Shown here: positions 1 to 11,160 of the stretch, piece by piece
Position numbering within the stretch: position 1 is the stretch's first letter
How the letters are laid out: every line of letters starts with the position of its first letter
Source: Odontocerum albicorne
Taxonomy: Eukaryota > Arthropoda > Insecta > Trichoptera > Odontoceridae
Assembly (NCBI GenBank): GCA_949825065.1
Contig: OX463854.1
Location: 16,439,049 to 16,503,048 of the forward strand
DNA length: 64,000 nucleotides
Direction of reading: 5' to 3'
Program-made: the position numbers and the translations under genes
Notes under the pieces: generated by a model
Database searches by the model: none
What the model was told of the DNA's origin: nothing
The model's input: only the letters and a program-made list of their open reading frames with translations

Positions 1-204
1 ACTAATTTCTTAATAATAATGGTTGAACTAGAGGAAAAGGATAAGGACGGGAAAATTAGGATGAAAATATATTTTTCCAATTCACTCTTGAACGTGAATA
101 AGTATGGTGCACATCTGATAACACTTGGACGTTATCTATTCCTTTTTTTTTCTTGGTATGTCGTCGAATATTAGTTTGTAATCTGTCATTGAATTCATCA
201 GTTT

Positions 205-762
205 CATCATTTGGTTTTATAGTGCCAGGAGCATAAATACTTGAACTGAACAGTATCAGAATCTGCCAAGATGATAGTCCACAACAGTATTTTAATACCA
301 ACTTTGATATATGCGAGTGATATATGGACGTGGAACAAATCTGAAAAGAGCCGAATAAATGTTGTAGAAATGCACTGTGCACGTTAAGGTATACACGGGG
401 CAACAGTGTATGACAGAATACGAATTGAAATAATTAGGGATGAAAATGAATTTAAAAGTTATGTATTGAGTAAGATGAAGAATAACACTCTGAATTGGTT
501 TGGGCACGTGGAACGAATGAATGAAGAATGACAAATAAAACAAATGTACAGTGCGAATGTGAGTGAAAGTTTTAATAGAAAATGTCCAAGGAATTACGGT
601 TGGATCAAGTGACTAACATTTCGAAAGAAGGAAATGCAAAAAGATAAATTGTAGGATTTGTATCGATGTAAAAAAGATGCAAGATGTGTGTCGCGACAGA
701 AAAATCTGGCGCTCTCACCTCTCTACCTACCTCGATATGGAAACAGCGTGATGTATGTATAA
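205..762 (+). pseudogene. LINE-A reverse transcriptase C-terminus and 3' end
   Basis: Decayed 3' part of a non-LTR retrotransposon. Frames joined across stops and shifts read HNSILIPTLIYASDIW (from about 283) and, further on, NWFGHVERMNEE (about 493-530). This is the region after the RT palm in insect elements usually annotated as endonuclease-reverse transcriptase. The copy ends in a 3' tail, CTGGCGCTCTC then a tgatgtatgtat run near 760, that recurs at many LINE-A copies in this window. Stops and frameshifts make it non-functional. The clade (RTE-like or a relative) is inferred, not shown. Confidence 0.75.
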
Positions 763-1329
763 CGTGTTTTCAACGTCTTAAATAATTATACTCATACCAC
801 GCGCCATCACGCATGGCCTTCGACACCACTCCTATCTACTCGTACTTACGTAGAACAAGATCTAAAGCCATAATTAAGTGGAATCATCCACATATGGAAC
901 TCGCTGAACAGTTACCAGTGCCTTCTCTCGACGAACTATGCAACATGCGGTCTGACCACTCGAGATGTATAGCAATGTGGCCTGGAGCTGATGCAGTAAT
1001 GCACGGCACGCTTCCAATATTAATATCAAGTGATCGTAATGTGATTATGTCATCGCACCAAAATACCAGATCCGTTATGTGTATCCATATTAGTTTAAGT
1101 ACATCCTTTATTTCGTATGCAATTAATGAGTCAATAAACTAATTATTCATTCATTTTCGAGAAACTAAATGTTCTTTAGTATAGTATTTCAAGTGTTTGC
1201 CCAGCTAAACAAATATTTACACCATACGCTGCTTAGCAGTCACCAACTTTGGCTGATAGCCTCATCATCATTTTAAACCTTTTTATTTATACTCTCCCGA
1301 ATATGGGCGTCTCTTTAACTTCTTCAAAA
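763..1329. other. No recognised feature
   Basis: An open frame of 109 codons at 813-1142 (plus) has no family signature that I recognise and no sign of splice context. One exact TACTCGTA octamer lies at 837-844. Confidence 0.5.
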
Positions 1330-1610
1330 TCGTTTGTCCATTGTATATCTACAAACGAACTCTCAATTTCAAGTCTATTATACAACATGTTTCTTTCCTA
1401 ATGTTTCTTTCCTTCTTACCATCCCCTCATTTTATTTTGATTGATGTTATTCACATTAATGTATTGTCCATGAATTTTGTAAAGGTGAATAATTATTTCA
1501 ATATTTTTTGCAACCATGTTACTTCTTTATTTACTATTGTATGGTTAGTTGGAAGAGATTTCCACCTGGTAATAAGATAAATAAATACTTGTATATCGTT
1601 TGCTGTCACA
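1330..1610 (+). mobile_element. LINE-E 3' terminus
   Basis: A short coding end (YKRTLNFKS) is followed by a 3' UTR that matches the one at 10130-10455: both share ATTTTGTAAAGGTGAA and then GGAAGAGATT-CCACCT-G-AATA before an AATAAATAA tail. The last ~50 bp also form the tail of the SINE1 family. 5'-truncated and non-coding. Confidence 0.65.
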
Positions 1611-1689
1611 TTGTTTTCCATTTTACATATATGACTTGGACCTTTAGTGTGTAGTCCAATATTTTGAAAATAATGGATAAGCTGGAGAG

Positions 1690-2164
1690 ATTCAAAAAGG
1701 TTTGCATCCTAAATACATTTAATCTAAGGAAGGATGACCGCGTGTCAGAAATTTGGAAGAGCCTTCAATGGCTTTAAAGCAGGCAGCAAAATAAATTTTA
1801 CATTTTGTCAAAATTATTTTGCGTGTTTAACAATCCCAATTCTCGTTCATATCTTCGAGAAAAATTCCAGTTTCTTTTAGAACACAGACGTTCTATACGA
1901 TTAAGCTATGAGAGACTTTTTTGCATACTGATACATCACATCACGCTTTACACATCTTTATTTGCGGTTCATTCGGCGCGACTGTGGGACAAACTTCCAA
2001 GATTTATCAGATGTGTGCCATCCTTATTATTTAAGTTTAACAAAGAATTTATAAAAAATTACATCACTCAGGAATATCCATTCGTCCTAATTATCCTTCG
2101 ATTCCCATCTTTACCCTTGATCGTATTCATTTTCTCTAGTTCTACCATTATTGATAGAGATTAG
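1690..2164 (+). pseudogene. LINE-E-like RT C-terminus
   Basis: The plus-strand frame from 1805 ends with SARLWDKLPRFIRCVPS and then FNKEFIKNYI. This resembles the typical end of Jockey/CR1-type RT proteins (R-WN-LP--IR--S---FK--LK-YL). Upstream text in another frame (LNLRKDDRVSEIWK) suggests it extends to about 1690. No catalytic YADD region is present, so this is a 5'-truncated relic. Its position close to another LINE-E 3' end (1330-1610) may reflect repeated insertion or a rearranged copy. Confidence 0.6.
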
Positions 2165-2654
2165 CTCTTTTTTTTATTAATGTAAACGATTATATTTTTT
2201 CTAAACTCTGTCATGGGTTAAAACAGTTTATTATAACCAAAATTAATAAAGACAGCTCATGAGCACAAAATAAATTCAAATTGAGTGATTTCTGAAAGCA
2301 TATTATTATGACAATATTCTATGATTCGTGCTTCTTAGATAATATAGTATTGATGCAGTTGACGGTGTCTATTCCATAGAATTCAGCACCATTTACTAAT
2401 AAATCATATCTCTCTGCCACGGTATGTTAGCATTCTTCCGCTGTTAGCCACAATGGCATTGTCAACTTGACGCACAGTGTTTGCAATTCTACCAATAATA
2501 TAATTAAACTTCCTGACCAAACCTGGCGAATGATATTTCATGAATGCAGCTAAATGTGCGCTGCAGTTATTTACTCATGTTTCTGTTACGCTATTTATGA
2601 TAATGTTGATTAATTTTCCGGTTTTCGAATTTTTAGGATGTTATTTTTACTTGG
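2165..2654. other. No recognised feature
   Basis: AT-rich sequence with poly-T runs. Nothing recognisable on either strand. Confidence 0.4.
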
Positions 2655-2985
2655 GTTGTTCGGAAAGTAATTACGTATTTTTAGATCAAATTCAAACGCA
2701 AAATAGCACCAAATCCTCGTGGATGGTGATTTTCGATTTTTTTAGTTTTTCAGCAATCTGTCGTGTCGAAGAACGCTGGTTATTTTCGGTTAAAGCCTTG
2801 ATTTGGCCGTCATCAGTGGTTATCGGCATTCCAGAATATACACCACTTTCGAATGTCGAATCACCACTATGGATTTTTAAACCGCATACGACACACGCGA
2901 TCCCAACTAAAACAAAAATGTATAATGTTTCGCAACTGGGTCGTCGCGATACACTATACATTTTTGTTTTAGTTTGGGTCGCATT
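2655..2985 (-). pseudogene. Mariner transposase N-terminal remnant (family M1)
   Basis: The minus-strand frame 2692-2961 contains ITTDDGQIKALTENNQRSST followed by RQIAEKL, the second half of the paired helix-turn-helix DNA-binding region of mariner transposases. It then runs straight into a terminus-like GGTTGTTCGGAAAGTAATT at 2654-2672. The catalytic DDD domain is missing, so this is an internally deleted copy. The fragment at 8890-9101 has the same architecture. The upstream (N-terminal) end is replaced by the inverted repeat at 2897-2982. Confidence 0.7.
2897..2982. repeat. Inverted repeat with 28-bp arms
   Basis: Arms 2897-2924 and 2955-2982 are reverse complements at 26 of 28 positions, separated by a 30-bp loop. 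They lie at the upstream edge of the mariner remnant on its coding strand. Confidence 0.8.
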
Positions 2986-3159
2986 TTTTTCCTTTTCATT
3001 AGGTAGTAAAAATCATCATGCGCCGAAAAACAACTTATTTTGTCCCATCTTCAAAATGACTTAAAAAGCTGCACAAACAATAAAGGCGAACAATAGCAAC
3101 TTAACTATTACATTTAATAATAATAAATATTTAGCACGTTTGTAATAAATTTATCAACG

Positions 3160-3258
3160 ATTTCTTGGTGACATGTATACGAAGAGATTGCCAGATTGAA
3201 AACCCACCAGATTGTACTATATACGAGTACAACAAAAGTGTTATACAATATGTCCAAG
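3160..3258 (+). mobile_element. SINE1 tail fragment with a 6-bp insertion
   Basis: Matches the 3' part of SINE1 (AGAGATTGCCA ... CCAGATTGTACT ... CAACAAAAGTG). Relative to the other copies, TATA is interrupted by CGAGTA at 3224-3229, creating TACGAGTA. No tRNA-like head is present. Confidence 0.65.
3222..3229. other. Putative Minos-type excision footprint
   Basis: TACGAGTA in a SINE1 tail. Without CGAGTA the flanks join to give the sequence found in other SINE1 copies, apart from one mismatch (49690-49710, 23415-23435, 43485-43510 on the minus strand). Confidence 0.6.
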
Positions 3259-3419
3259 AAATACAAAACTGCTTTCTGGACAACATATTAGATTTATGAT
3301 TATTGGTTATGTAAATTGTATGAGAAAGTATGTTACGAAATCCGAAATCACCAAACAGTGTAAAAGGCAAAGTTAGTGCGATATATGGGTAAACAATGAA
3401 AAATTGGAGTTGTTGATAG

Positions 3420-4080
3420 TATTTTCTCGGATAATGAAATACTTAACGGATACTAAACGCCGTGTAGTGATAGGAAACATATTAAATGGGGCACTAAAAT
3501 ATATATACTCAAACCGAAAATCACAATTTACAAAAGTATTCTACCGATTTTGATGTATGGTAGTGAAACTTGGATGTGGAAAAATACTAAAAAGAATGGA
3601 TTAAATTTGTAGAAATTCAAACACAGTGTGGTATATCACATAATACTTGAGTTAACAATGTATTACAGAATACTGAATTAAGTTACTGAGGATTAATGTG
3701 AATTTAAAACTGATATGTTATGTAGAATGAACATCTTAGATGATTTTGGCATGTAGAACAAAGAAGTCAAGAAAAATGGAGAAAAATATGCAATGCCAAT
3801 GGGAATAGAAGGCGCGGTAGAGCAAGACCGTTAAATGTCTACCAAGTGAATTATATTTTGAAAGAAGTAAATGTCAAAAGGATGACTAATATAAGTTTAC
3901 TTGTACCGAATGAATTATATTTTGAAAAAAAAAGTAAATGTCTGTAAGAAAAAACCAAAAATGTATAAGAAACTGTATGAATGTGGAAAAGGCTAAAGAT
4001 GTATATCGCGATCAAAAATAGGACGCTCAATTTTCTTTGCCTACCCCGACAAGGAACCGGCGTGATGATATATAGGTTTC
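3420..4080 (+). pseudogene. LINE-A RT C-terminus and 3' end
   Basis: Reads NGALKYIYSNR near 3488-3520, then a tyrosine/glycine-rich segment (DVW-SETWMW in the undamaged consensus, here frameshifted) and the tail CTACCCCGACAAGGAACCGG at about 4044-4063. It starts further upstream than the copy at 205-762. Multiple stops. Orientation plus, 5'-truncated. Confidence 0.7.
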
Positions 4081-4989
4081 TATTGATTTACTTCAATACT
4101 AGCATTATTCACGGAAAATTTGGTTTACCACGTTTATTCCATTCTGCTGATAGTCATAACAAATAAAATAAAAACGAACTTTTATTACCAAAGACGACGA
4201 AATTAAACGATATTTCCTGAAGCGAGATCCAGATTTTTTATCCGAGAAGCTGCTTACTGCAGCGGAAAGTCGATGGCCTAGTGTACTCGTACGTTCGTTT
4301 CTTAAAAAAGTACAACACGCGAGACAGTAAAATTTTAACACGTTTATAAAAAAAAAACGATAAAAAAATTAAACCGTTCAGTCTCACGACATTTTTTCCA
4401 TTTTGAAGTAAAATTGCCAACTCTCCTAAAGGTGAACGTAAAAAAATCAGCCGATCTCATACGAAAGTTCTCGCGTGCCGGCTGAAATATCCTGAAGTTC
4501 CTTCCTGATACGCCAAAAGCCTCAACAAAACCGATGGTGGAGCATCATCACGCCATCCGCTCGTTTAACATCTTGTGTCCCCTTTATCATCCGCACAGTA
4601 GATACACAAGAGGCGCCTTCACGCAAAGCTAACTTACCTCCCCCAACTACAGTAATCTTGAAAGTCATTAACGAAAATAACTTAAACGTATTAAAATTTT
4701 GTCAATAATATTTTTATTGTATAATATTTATTCATTCAGTATTGACGTTTGAAAGTTAGAATATAAACATAAAATTACAATATTCCCCCCTTATCTGCGG
4801 ATGATACGTCCCATGACCCCTAGTGGATGCTTAGAACCGTGAATAGAACCGAACCCTATGTTTTTTCTTATAAATATATACTTATGATAAAGTTTATTTC
4901 ATAAATTAGGCATAATAAGAAATTCGCAACAATGACTTCTAATAAAATGAACATTCTAATAAAGTAACATAATTTTCCGTCCATCCTGT
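4081..4989. other. No recognised gene
   Basis: Includes a somewhat GC-richer patch (about 4475-4650) with no coding signature that I recognise, and one TACTCGTA octamer at 4284-4291. Confidence 0.4.
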
Positions 4990-5640
4990 CGTGTAGCTCA
5001 TGACCGAGCATTTTGGCTCCCATGATAGTCTCTGATGACTCCTCTCCATCCATCTCTGCATTCCAAGGCTCGAAGGGCAATTGTTAAGGGTAGTCCTGAA
5101 TCGTCTCTCCCTTGATCAGTCCAACGCATTGGGACTCTTCCTTTTGTGCGTCGTTCTTCAGTGCTTCCAAAAACCACAAGCCTCTCCATACTGTCTCCTT
5201 GGCCACAGCAATGCGACCAAAGAATCAAAGGGCTCCTCGAAAGCATATTATCGACAATCATTTGGTGATTCTCAGTTCTTCGAAAATGGAGATGTTAGTT
5301 CGTCTTTCTGCCCATGGAATTTGTAACATACTTCTCCAGAACCAAATTTCAAACGCATCTATTCCACGTCTCTCGCTTGCTCTCAAAGTCCAAGCCGTGC
5401 ATAAATATTGCGATGGCGAGAGACTTAACTAGGTGCATTTTCGCCGTGATGGTGATGTTTCTGCTCTTCCATATGTTTTCCAGATTTGACATTGCATTTT
5501 TTGCAATTCTAATTATTATTTTCACCTCAGCCTCGCATCCTCTATTGTTAGTAACATTCGAGCCTAAGTAAATATAATCTGTAACCACTTCTAGACCATG
5601 ATTTACATTATTTGGTGGCAGTTTGTAACTACGGTATTTT
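4990..5640 (-). pseudogene. LINE-B endonuclease-RT C-terminal region
   Basis: Read on the minus strand, frame 5349-5588 gives TDYIYLGSNVTNNRGCEAEV and then RIAKNAMSNLENIWKSRNI, followed by MHLVKSLAIAIFMHGLDFES. This is the conserved post-palm block (F-YLGS-----G----E+--RI--A---+--L--IW-S--I) of insect non-LTR RTs. The downstream frame 4998-5261 ends DSMERLVVFG...RVPMRWTDQ, the basic tail with a WTDQ motif. At least one frameshift separates the two parts. No palm domain or endonuclease is present. A second copy of the tail is at 22136-22315. Confidence 0.85.
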
Positions 5641-6019
5641 GCACTTAGTTTTTGACCTATTGATTTCCAAGCCTAGGAGCTTGCTCTCGTGTTTCACCTT
5701 TTTAAGAAGCTTCGTCTGATCTGACAACATTAGGCTACCATTGACTTATAATATTTTCAAATCACGGTTTCCGCGGAAAACTGTCATCGCGGATAAGAAA
5801 CTACTGTTTTTTTTAATCAAGAAATCGTTTATTGTCAAAGATAATTTGGGCTAATCACGTATCCTTTTACTTAGCCTCAGTAAACTAGGCACATGTCTGT
5901 ATCTTACTTAGACAACTATTAACTACTGTTAACCTGGACTGTTTTTTTTCTCATTGTTGGTTATTATATGGCATTGGTTATAATTTTTAGTTTTAACAGT
6001 GTCAGTTACATTTTCACGA
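5641..6019. other. No recognised feature (possible LINE-B upstream sequence)
   Basis: Probably includes further degraded LINE-B sequence just above 5640, but I could not read a convincing RT motif. Confidence 0.3.
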
Positions 6020-7000
6020 TATTCTTTGTTATACTTGGCAAAAAAAGAAGGGGAAAAACACTTTTTTATTTTTCCTGTTCAATATATTCACTATTAACTT
6101 AAATACATTTTTCAGATCTTTCATAAGCTTTTTATGCCAACGAAAAAAAAGATTGGCTTTTGCCCCCAAAATAAGCCGAAATTGCACTTTTAACTTCGTC
6201 GTCCGTAAATTTCTTTCCCCGAAGTTCATTTTTCATATTTGGAAACAAATAATAGTCAGACGGAGCCAGATCTGGGCTGTAGGGAGGGTGATTTAATGTT
6301 TGGAAACCACAGTTATAAAGAGCAGCCAATGTTGAATTGCTTTTGTACACGGGTGCATTGTCATGCAAAAGCAGCACCCATTCTGTCAATTTTCATATCC
6401 TTTTCTCCTCCACAGCTTCTTTTAACTGTACCAGCAGACCAGAACAGTACTCTCCAGTTATTGTGAAGCCTTTATCTTTGTTATTTATCAGCAGTAGACT
6501 TTCTGCATCCTAAAAAAATGTATCCATAATTTTTCCAGCCGATTGCGACACTTTAAACTTTTAAGGGGGATGTGTGCCCTTTTTATGCAACTGCATGGAC
6601 TCCTGCTTCGACTCTGGCTCATATGTGTAATGATGAACCCAAGTTTCATCTCCTATTAACAATTCGGCTCAAATACTTATCTTTGTTGTTTCTGCAGAGG
6701 TTCAAAAACTGTCGTGAACATTCGACGCGTTGTTGTTTTTTTAAATGGCGTGAGCATTCTGGGTACCCACCTTGCACTGACTTTTGACATCCCTAAATGC
6801 CGATGGAGGATATTCAAAATGATTATAACATAAGTGATACTCCAACCATCTCTGCAAGCAGTTTTTTGTCAGGCAGGCATCACCCAGCACAAGCTTTTCT
6901 ACTTTTTTGATGATGTTTGAACAAGTGGCTTCAACAGGTCGTCCTTGTCGGAGGTCGTCTTCAATCGATTATCTCCCTTGCTTAAAAAGAGTATGCTTCT
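6020..7000 (-). pseudogene. Decayed mariner transposase (M3)
   Basis: Minus-strand frame 6132-6389 reads VLLLHDNAPVYKSN and NHPPYSPDLAPSDYYLFPNM, i.e. the second catalytic Asp (HDNAP) and the third (SPDLAPSD) of a mariner DD34D transposase. Upstream, broken frames give KVSARWVPRMLT (about 6755-6790), the conserved WVPR-LT linker motif that precedes the catalytic domain. The first catalytic Asp region is unreadable in a single frame, and stops and shifts occur throughout. I could not define the inverted termini. The family looks different from the intact mariner at 26934-28227. Confidence 0.8.
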
Positions 7001-8889
7001 TGTAAACCATACTTTTTTCAGGGCAACAGTTCTCGTAAACCGGTAACAGCTCTTCCAAAATGATTTGAGTTATTTTCCCTTATTTTGTGAAAAACATAAT
7101 GACTGGGCGATACTCATTTTTTTCTGTACTTGGGATGTTATTAACGTTTGACATACTCTCCGACGACATCTTAAACAATACTGTCAAAATTAGACTAAAA
7201 CTTGGTAAATGTCGTTCTAATGAGTCATGTTATCGAAACATGCGCATGCGCACTATCGCCTCCTCCCTTACCCTCTTCCGCGAATTTATTGACCTCCCAT
7301 CGTATAACTTTATTTTAAATTTTATTTTTTGCGGACACCTTGGTTCCAATTTTTCCCAGCTTCTGTTTTATTATATTTCAAGCCCTTTTAAATAGTGATG
7401 GTTACGTTGGATAATATCTCTTCCAAGGGTGTATAAATACTGTTTATGAATCCATTCTACGCCGTCGAATGTGATTTTGAAATCCCCTTTAATGCGCATT
7501 CTGTGTCGAATTATGTTCACACTTGCATTTATATATTTAATAGCCTGTTGTCAAATTCGAATCGTTGCATTTTTCGTGCAATATCAGTCGCATACCGATG
7601 ACACAGTGTGACACATTGCCACCGCATTAATTCGATTCCAGACACTGGCGCCTTCCCCGTTACGGCCCATTTTCCAAATACAACGCACGTGAAACCATTC
7701 GAGCCCAACCGGTCATAATTAAAATCTACTAGGACACATTTATTTTGACTATATTGTCTTATGCTTTACATGTTAACTACAAATTATTCAATATCGTCTG
7801 CTCACCTAAAATAATGAAATTTGAGTAACCAGTTTATTACCTAAATTTTCTTTTTAAGTAACTACAACAATTTAATGAAACTTGAGGCAGACAGTAGTCG
7901 AGATCAAGGCCTTCTCTAGGCAGTTGTTCAAGTATTTTATTTATTTATTTTGTCGCGCCGTTATTCAACAGAATTTAACAATTTGCACTTCACTAGATAA
8001 AACAAAATCAATATGAAAATTATAGTCAAGACAACTTTATGCATAAGTTATCGTTTCTTATTCTTGTGTCTATTATACTATCCACCAATATTTTTACAAC
8101 TGATATTTTTTTAGAAAATGACATGCTGACGCTCACTAACAGCAAACAACGTGAATGTGTTTCGTGAAAGAAAACAGAATTTGTAGATTAAAAAATAAAT
8201 TTGCATTATTTACCGTTAAGGTTCCGCTTTTGGCTGAAAAGAATAGACTACACCAAAACCGCTTTCTTATCGATAAAATACGACATAAGTAACGGGATCG
8301 TCACTAATCTATCATAGTACAGTACGCTGAACAAACATAAATTAGAAAACTAAGGTCCTTATAGTAGATCATGGATTAGGAAGCATGATTTATCCCAAAA
8401 CACACATTAACTCCTATACAATTCCCTTCCTGATCCCTGTTTTTCTTGAGATGGGTCTTTAATTTTTGTGATTTAATAACTTTCACTTAAATATTACGTT
8501 TCATTCTGTAGGCTTTAGGCATGTTCATCGATTCCAATAATAATCGATTATGAAATAAAATTTGAATAATTCCAAGAAATTGTTTTAATGCACGAAATCC
8601 GCCATATATTTGAATTAAATAAATATTATATATTGTTGTCTGGAAAATTATTTAATATTTTTCGGATTCGTGTCATTAGGACAAATTTTTCGTTGCAAAC
8701 GTAATTCCCAAAACGCTGAATGCATATTATTATTAAATTATCCGGCGCATTTTTACGACTATTGTCCCAAATTGCTTCAGAAGTTTTTCGACATCGTCAT
8801 TTTTAAGATGGAATAAAATTAATGTTTTATTCGGTGCTTGATGTTTTTTTACTACCGTATGTCGACGAGGCAGTAAGCGATCGTGTGTC
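7001..8889. other. Unrecognised AT-rich sequence
   Basis: No coding signature. A short GC-richer patch at 7640-7720 stands out but matches nothing that I know. The stretch next to 7000 could be the 5' part of the mariner relic. Confidence 0.35.
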
Positions 8890-9101
8890 AAATGTAGTTT
8901 AAAAAAGTCCGTAATGCTAATACGACACTAGAAGATGTCCACTCTGGAAGGTCGATTACCACTGATGGAAAAATCAAGATTTTGATCGAGAATAACCAGC
9001 GTTCTACAACACGACAGATTGATTGCTGGTATACTGATAATTTTGAAAACCAGTCTCTGAGCATTTGTTGCAATTTGATCTTAAAATACTTTCCGAATTA
9101 C
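8890..9101 (+). pseudogene. Mariner N-terminal remnant (family M1, second copy)
   Basis: Reads HSGRSITTDGKIKILIENNQ then RSTTRQI on the plus strand, the same helix-turn-helix segment as at 2692-2961, and ends in ACTTTCCGAATTACC (9087-9101), the complement of that copy's terminus with changes. The catalytic domain is absent, as in the first copy. Confidence 0.7.
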
Positions 9102-9464
9102 CATATACTTCCCCTTATAACAGACCTGAAGAAATTTTCGCCTTGAGGGCCGCTTTGAAAATTTGATTGTACAAACGAGCTGCCAAATTAAACTCGATTT
9201 TTCGTAGACATTTTTTGTAAGTATTATTCTCGAAGCAAACAGATTTTATAAGATGATTGCATTTTCCCCACCTTTTACATTTTTTCGTAACAGAAATAAG
9301 AACTGATGACAAAAATTTCTTAAAACAGCTTATTTTACAACTTTTAAAATAAGCTGTTTTAATAATATTGTATCGGTTTTACTTCAAATTTCGAGGTTTT
9401 TGTTGTGTTTTTTAATAAGAAAACTTAGAATATATTGCATTATTTAATATATTTATATTCAGAC

Positions 9465-9712
9465 CTTTCTCGCGAAATGGGGAAAAAGAGCATGTTTAGG
9501 TGGTTTAGACACTTTGAATGAATGGGCGAGAAAAGTATGGTTGAACTAAGTGAATAAAATTTTGAAAGAAGGAAAGGTAAGGAGTAGGAGAAACAGAAAG
9601 ATATGTATAGAAGTAGGGAAAACGAAGGAAGTATCTTGTAATCTGAAAATTGGCGCGCTTTTATCTCTGCCTACCCCAATAGACAAATGAATTGATGATG
9701 CGTATGTATGCA
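9465..9712 (+). mobile_element. LINE-A 3' end
   Basis: Contains TTTAGGTGGTTTAGACACTT (degraded RWFGHVE), AATTTTGAAAGAAGGAAA and the tail CTGCCTACCCCAATAGACAA with tgatgatgcgtatgtatg. Short and frameshifted. Confidence 0.65.
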
Positions 9713-10129
9713 TTTTTGAGAAAAATATCGATAAACTGTCATGTTCAAAAATTGCAAACAAAATAACTTCTCAATATTTCCTTATCGTCCGCTACAGTAA
9801 TATACTTTTTCGTAGAGAAAATAAAAAATCGAAATATCCAATGGCCGGAAAGTTAAAGAAACAAATCGGAAATGTGTCAATCCGGAAACGCGAACAAAAC
9901 TTGAACGCGGTATGAACAAATCTCAACTTTGACATGGCTCACCGCTACTAGATTTTGACGTAATATTATTTTAAAAAAGAATGCTGTTTACTTACTCCAA
10001 TATATTGACGATTTATCGGGTGATTCGAAAAGTCATTTCTTATTTTTATGTGAAATCCTAACATTTTTTTCTAATATTTGGATGTTACTTTGTTCATTAA
10101 TGTATGCATATGCTCAATTATTAATATGG

Positions 10130-10455
10130 TATTTGCATATGATCCGTCTTTGGCGTGTTTTAAAAAGCGACTGAAAAAACTCTTAATTTCAAGTCAGTAA
10201 TGTTACGTGTTTTTTTAATCTTGATTTTTCTTTCCTCTCCGCCGTCTCTTCCTTTTCCTTTGATTGATGATATCTCACTTTTTTTTTACTATGTTTACTG
10301 TTCATAAATTTTGTAAAGGTGAAGAATTATTTGAGTATTTTTTGTGACCAAGTAACTTCCTCGATTTACTTTGTCTGATTGGTTGGAAGAGATTGCCACC
10401 TAGCAATACGCCCACCAGATTATTTTAGAATGAAGTGTTCAATAAAATAAATATG
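10130..10455 (+). mobile_element. LINE-E 3' end, longest tail copy
   Basis: A short coding end (FKKRLKKLLIS then stop) resembles the C-terminus of Jockey/CR1-type RT proteins. A pyrimidine-rich 3' UTR follows, then ATTGGTTGGAAGAGATTGCC at 10378-10397, CACC and CAATACGCCCACC, ending in AATAAAATAAAT. This is the reference copy for the tail shared with SINE1. Confidence 0.7.
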
Positions 10456-10779
10456 CACTGTTTTATTCCACTACCTTACGCCATATTTCTGGAAAACTTC
10501 TGGAACTGCAGTTCTTCCAGAACTTTGCACCATTCTGGAAGAAAAACTTCTTCAGATGATTTGTGCAGGCCTTCAGGCAAGTGAAGTACCTCCCCTTAAG
10601 AGAATTATGTAGGCTAGAATAAACGGTATTCGAATGGTACTACACAAATCCGCTGAGAGAAATGCGAAACTTCTTTCTGAATCACCCCTATATACTCGTA
10701 TTCCATACTTCCCAGTTTCACTTTTTTTTCTTCATTTGTATGGTAACGCTAATATACATATCCGAATTGATGATTGGTG

Positions 10780-10945
10780 GCTTCACATACAAGTTAGTAT
10801 TTCCATCACGTGCAACGACAAACTGCGAGGTATGTGCCTACTCCAGTGGTACTAAACCCGAAGGCTCGATTACTGATGTTTATGACGATGCTATCTCCCG
10901 GTCACGCTCTTTCACGTATCCGCATTATATTTTCGAATAGTTAGG
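10780..10945 (+). mobile_element. SINE2 3' body fragment
   Basis: Shares with 25140-25475, 13785-14130 and 36885-37180 the ordered blocks CACGTGCAACG, ACTGCGAGG, GTGCCTACTCCAGTGGT, CTAAACCCGAAGGCTCGATT and CCGGTCACGCTC. The tRNA-like head is missing or unrecognisable upstream. Confidence 0.65.
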
Positions 10946-10974
10946 GAGGACATACGAATGAATGAATGGATAGA

Positions 10975-11160
10975 CAACCTCCGTTAGCTAGTTAGTTGGT
11001 AAGACGCTTGACTCGGGGATTACTGGTGCATTCATACCCATTTTTAAAAAGCATTCCAATCTGGTTTTTATTTCATGCCTCTTAAACATCTTTCTGGTTA
11101 ATTAGAAGAGATTGCCTGATTGTACTGTTAACAATGATTTTTGAATAGTGTTATTGGTCA
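10975..11160 (+). mobile_element. SINE1 copy, degraded
   Basis: tRNA-like head beginning ACAACCTCCGTTAGCTAGTT (A-box region, then GGTAAGACGCT) with a ruined B box, followed by the SINE1 body (CTGGTTTTTATTTCATGCCT, AACATCTTTCTGGTTAATTA) and AGAGATTGCC. Confidence 0.6.

Noticed and set aside
6239..6787. Plus-strand frames as genes
   Set aside because: They are shadows of the decayed mariner on the minus strand.
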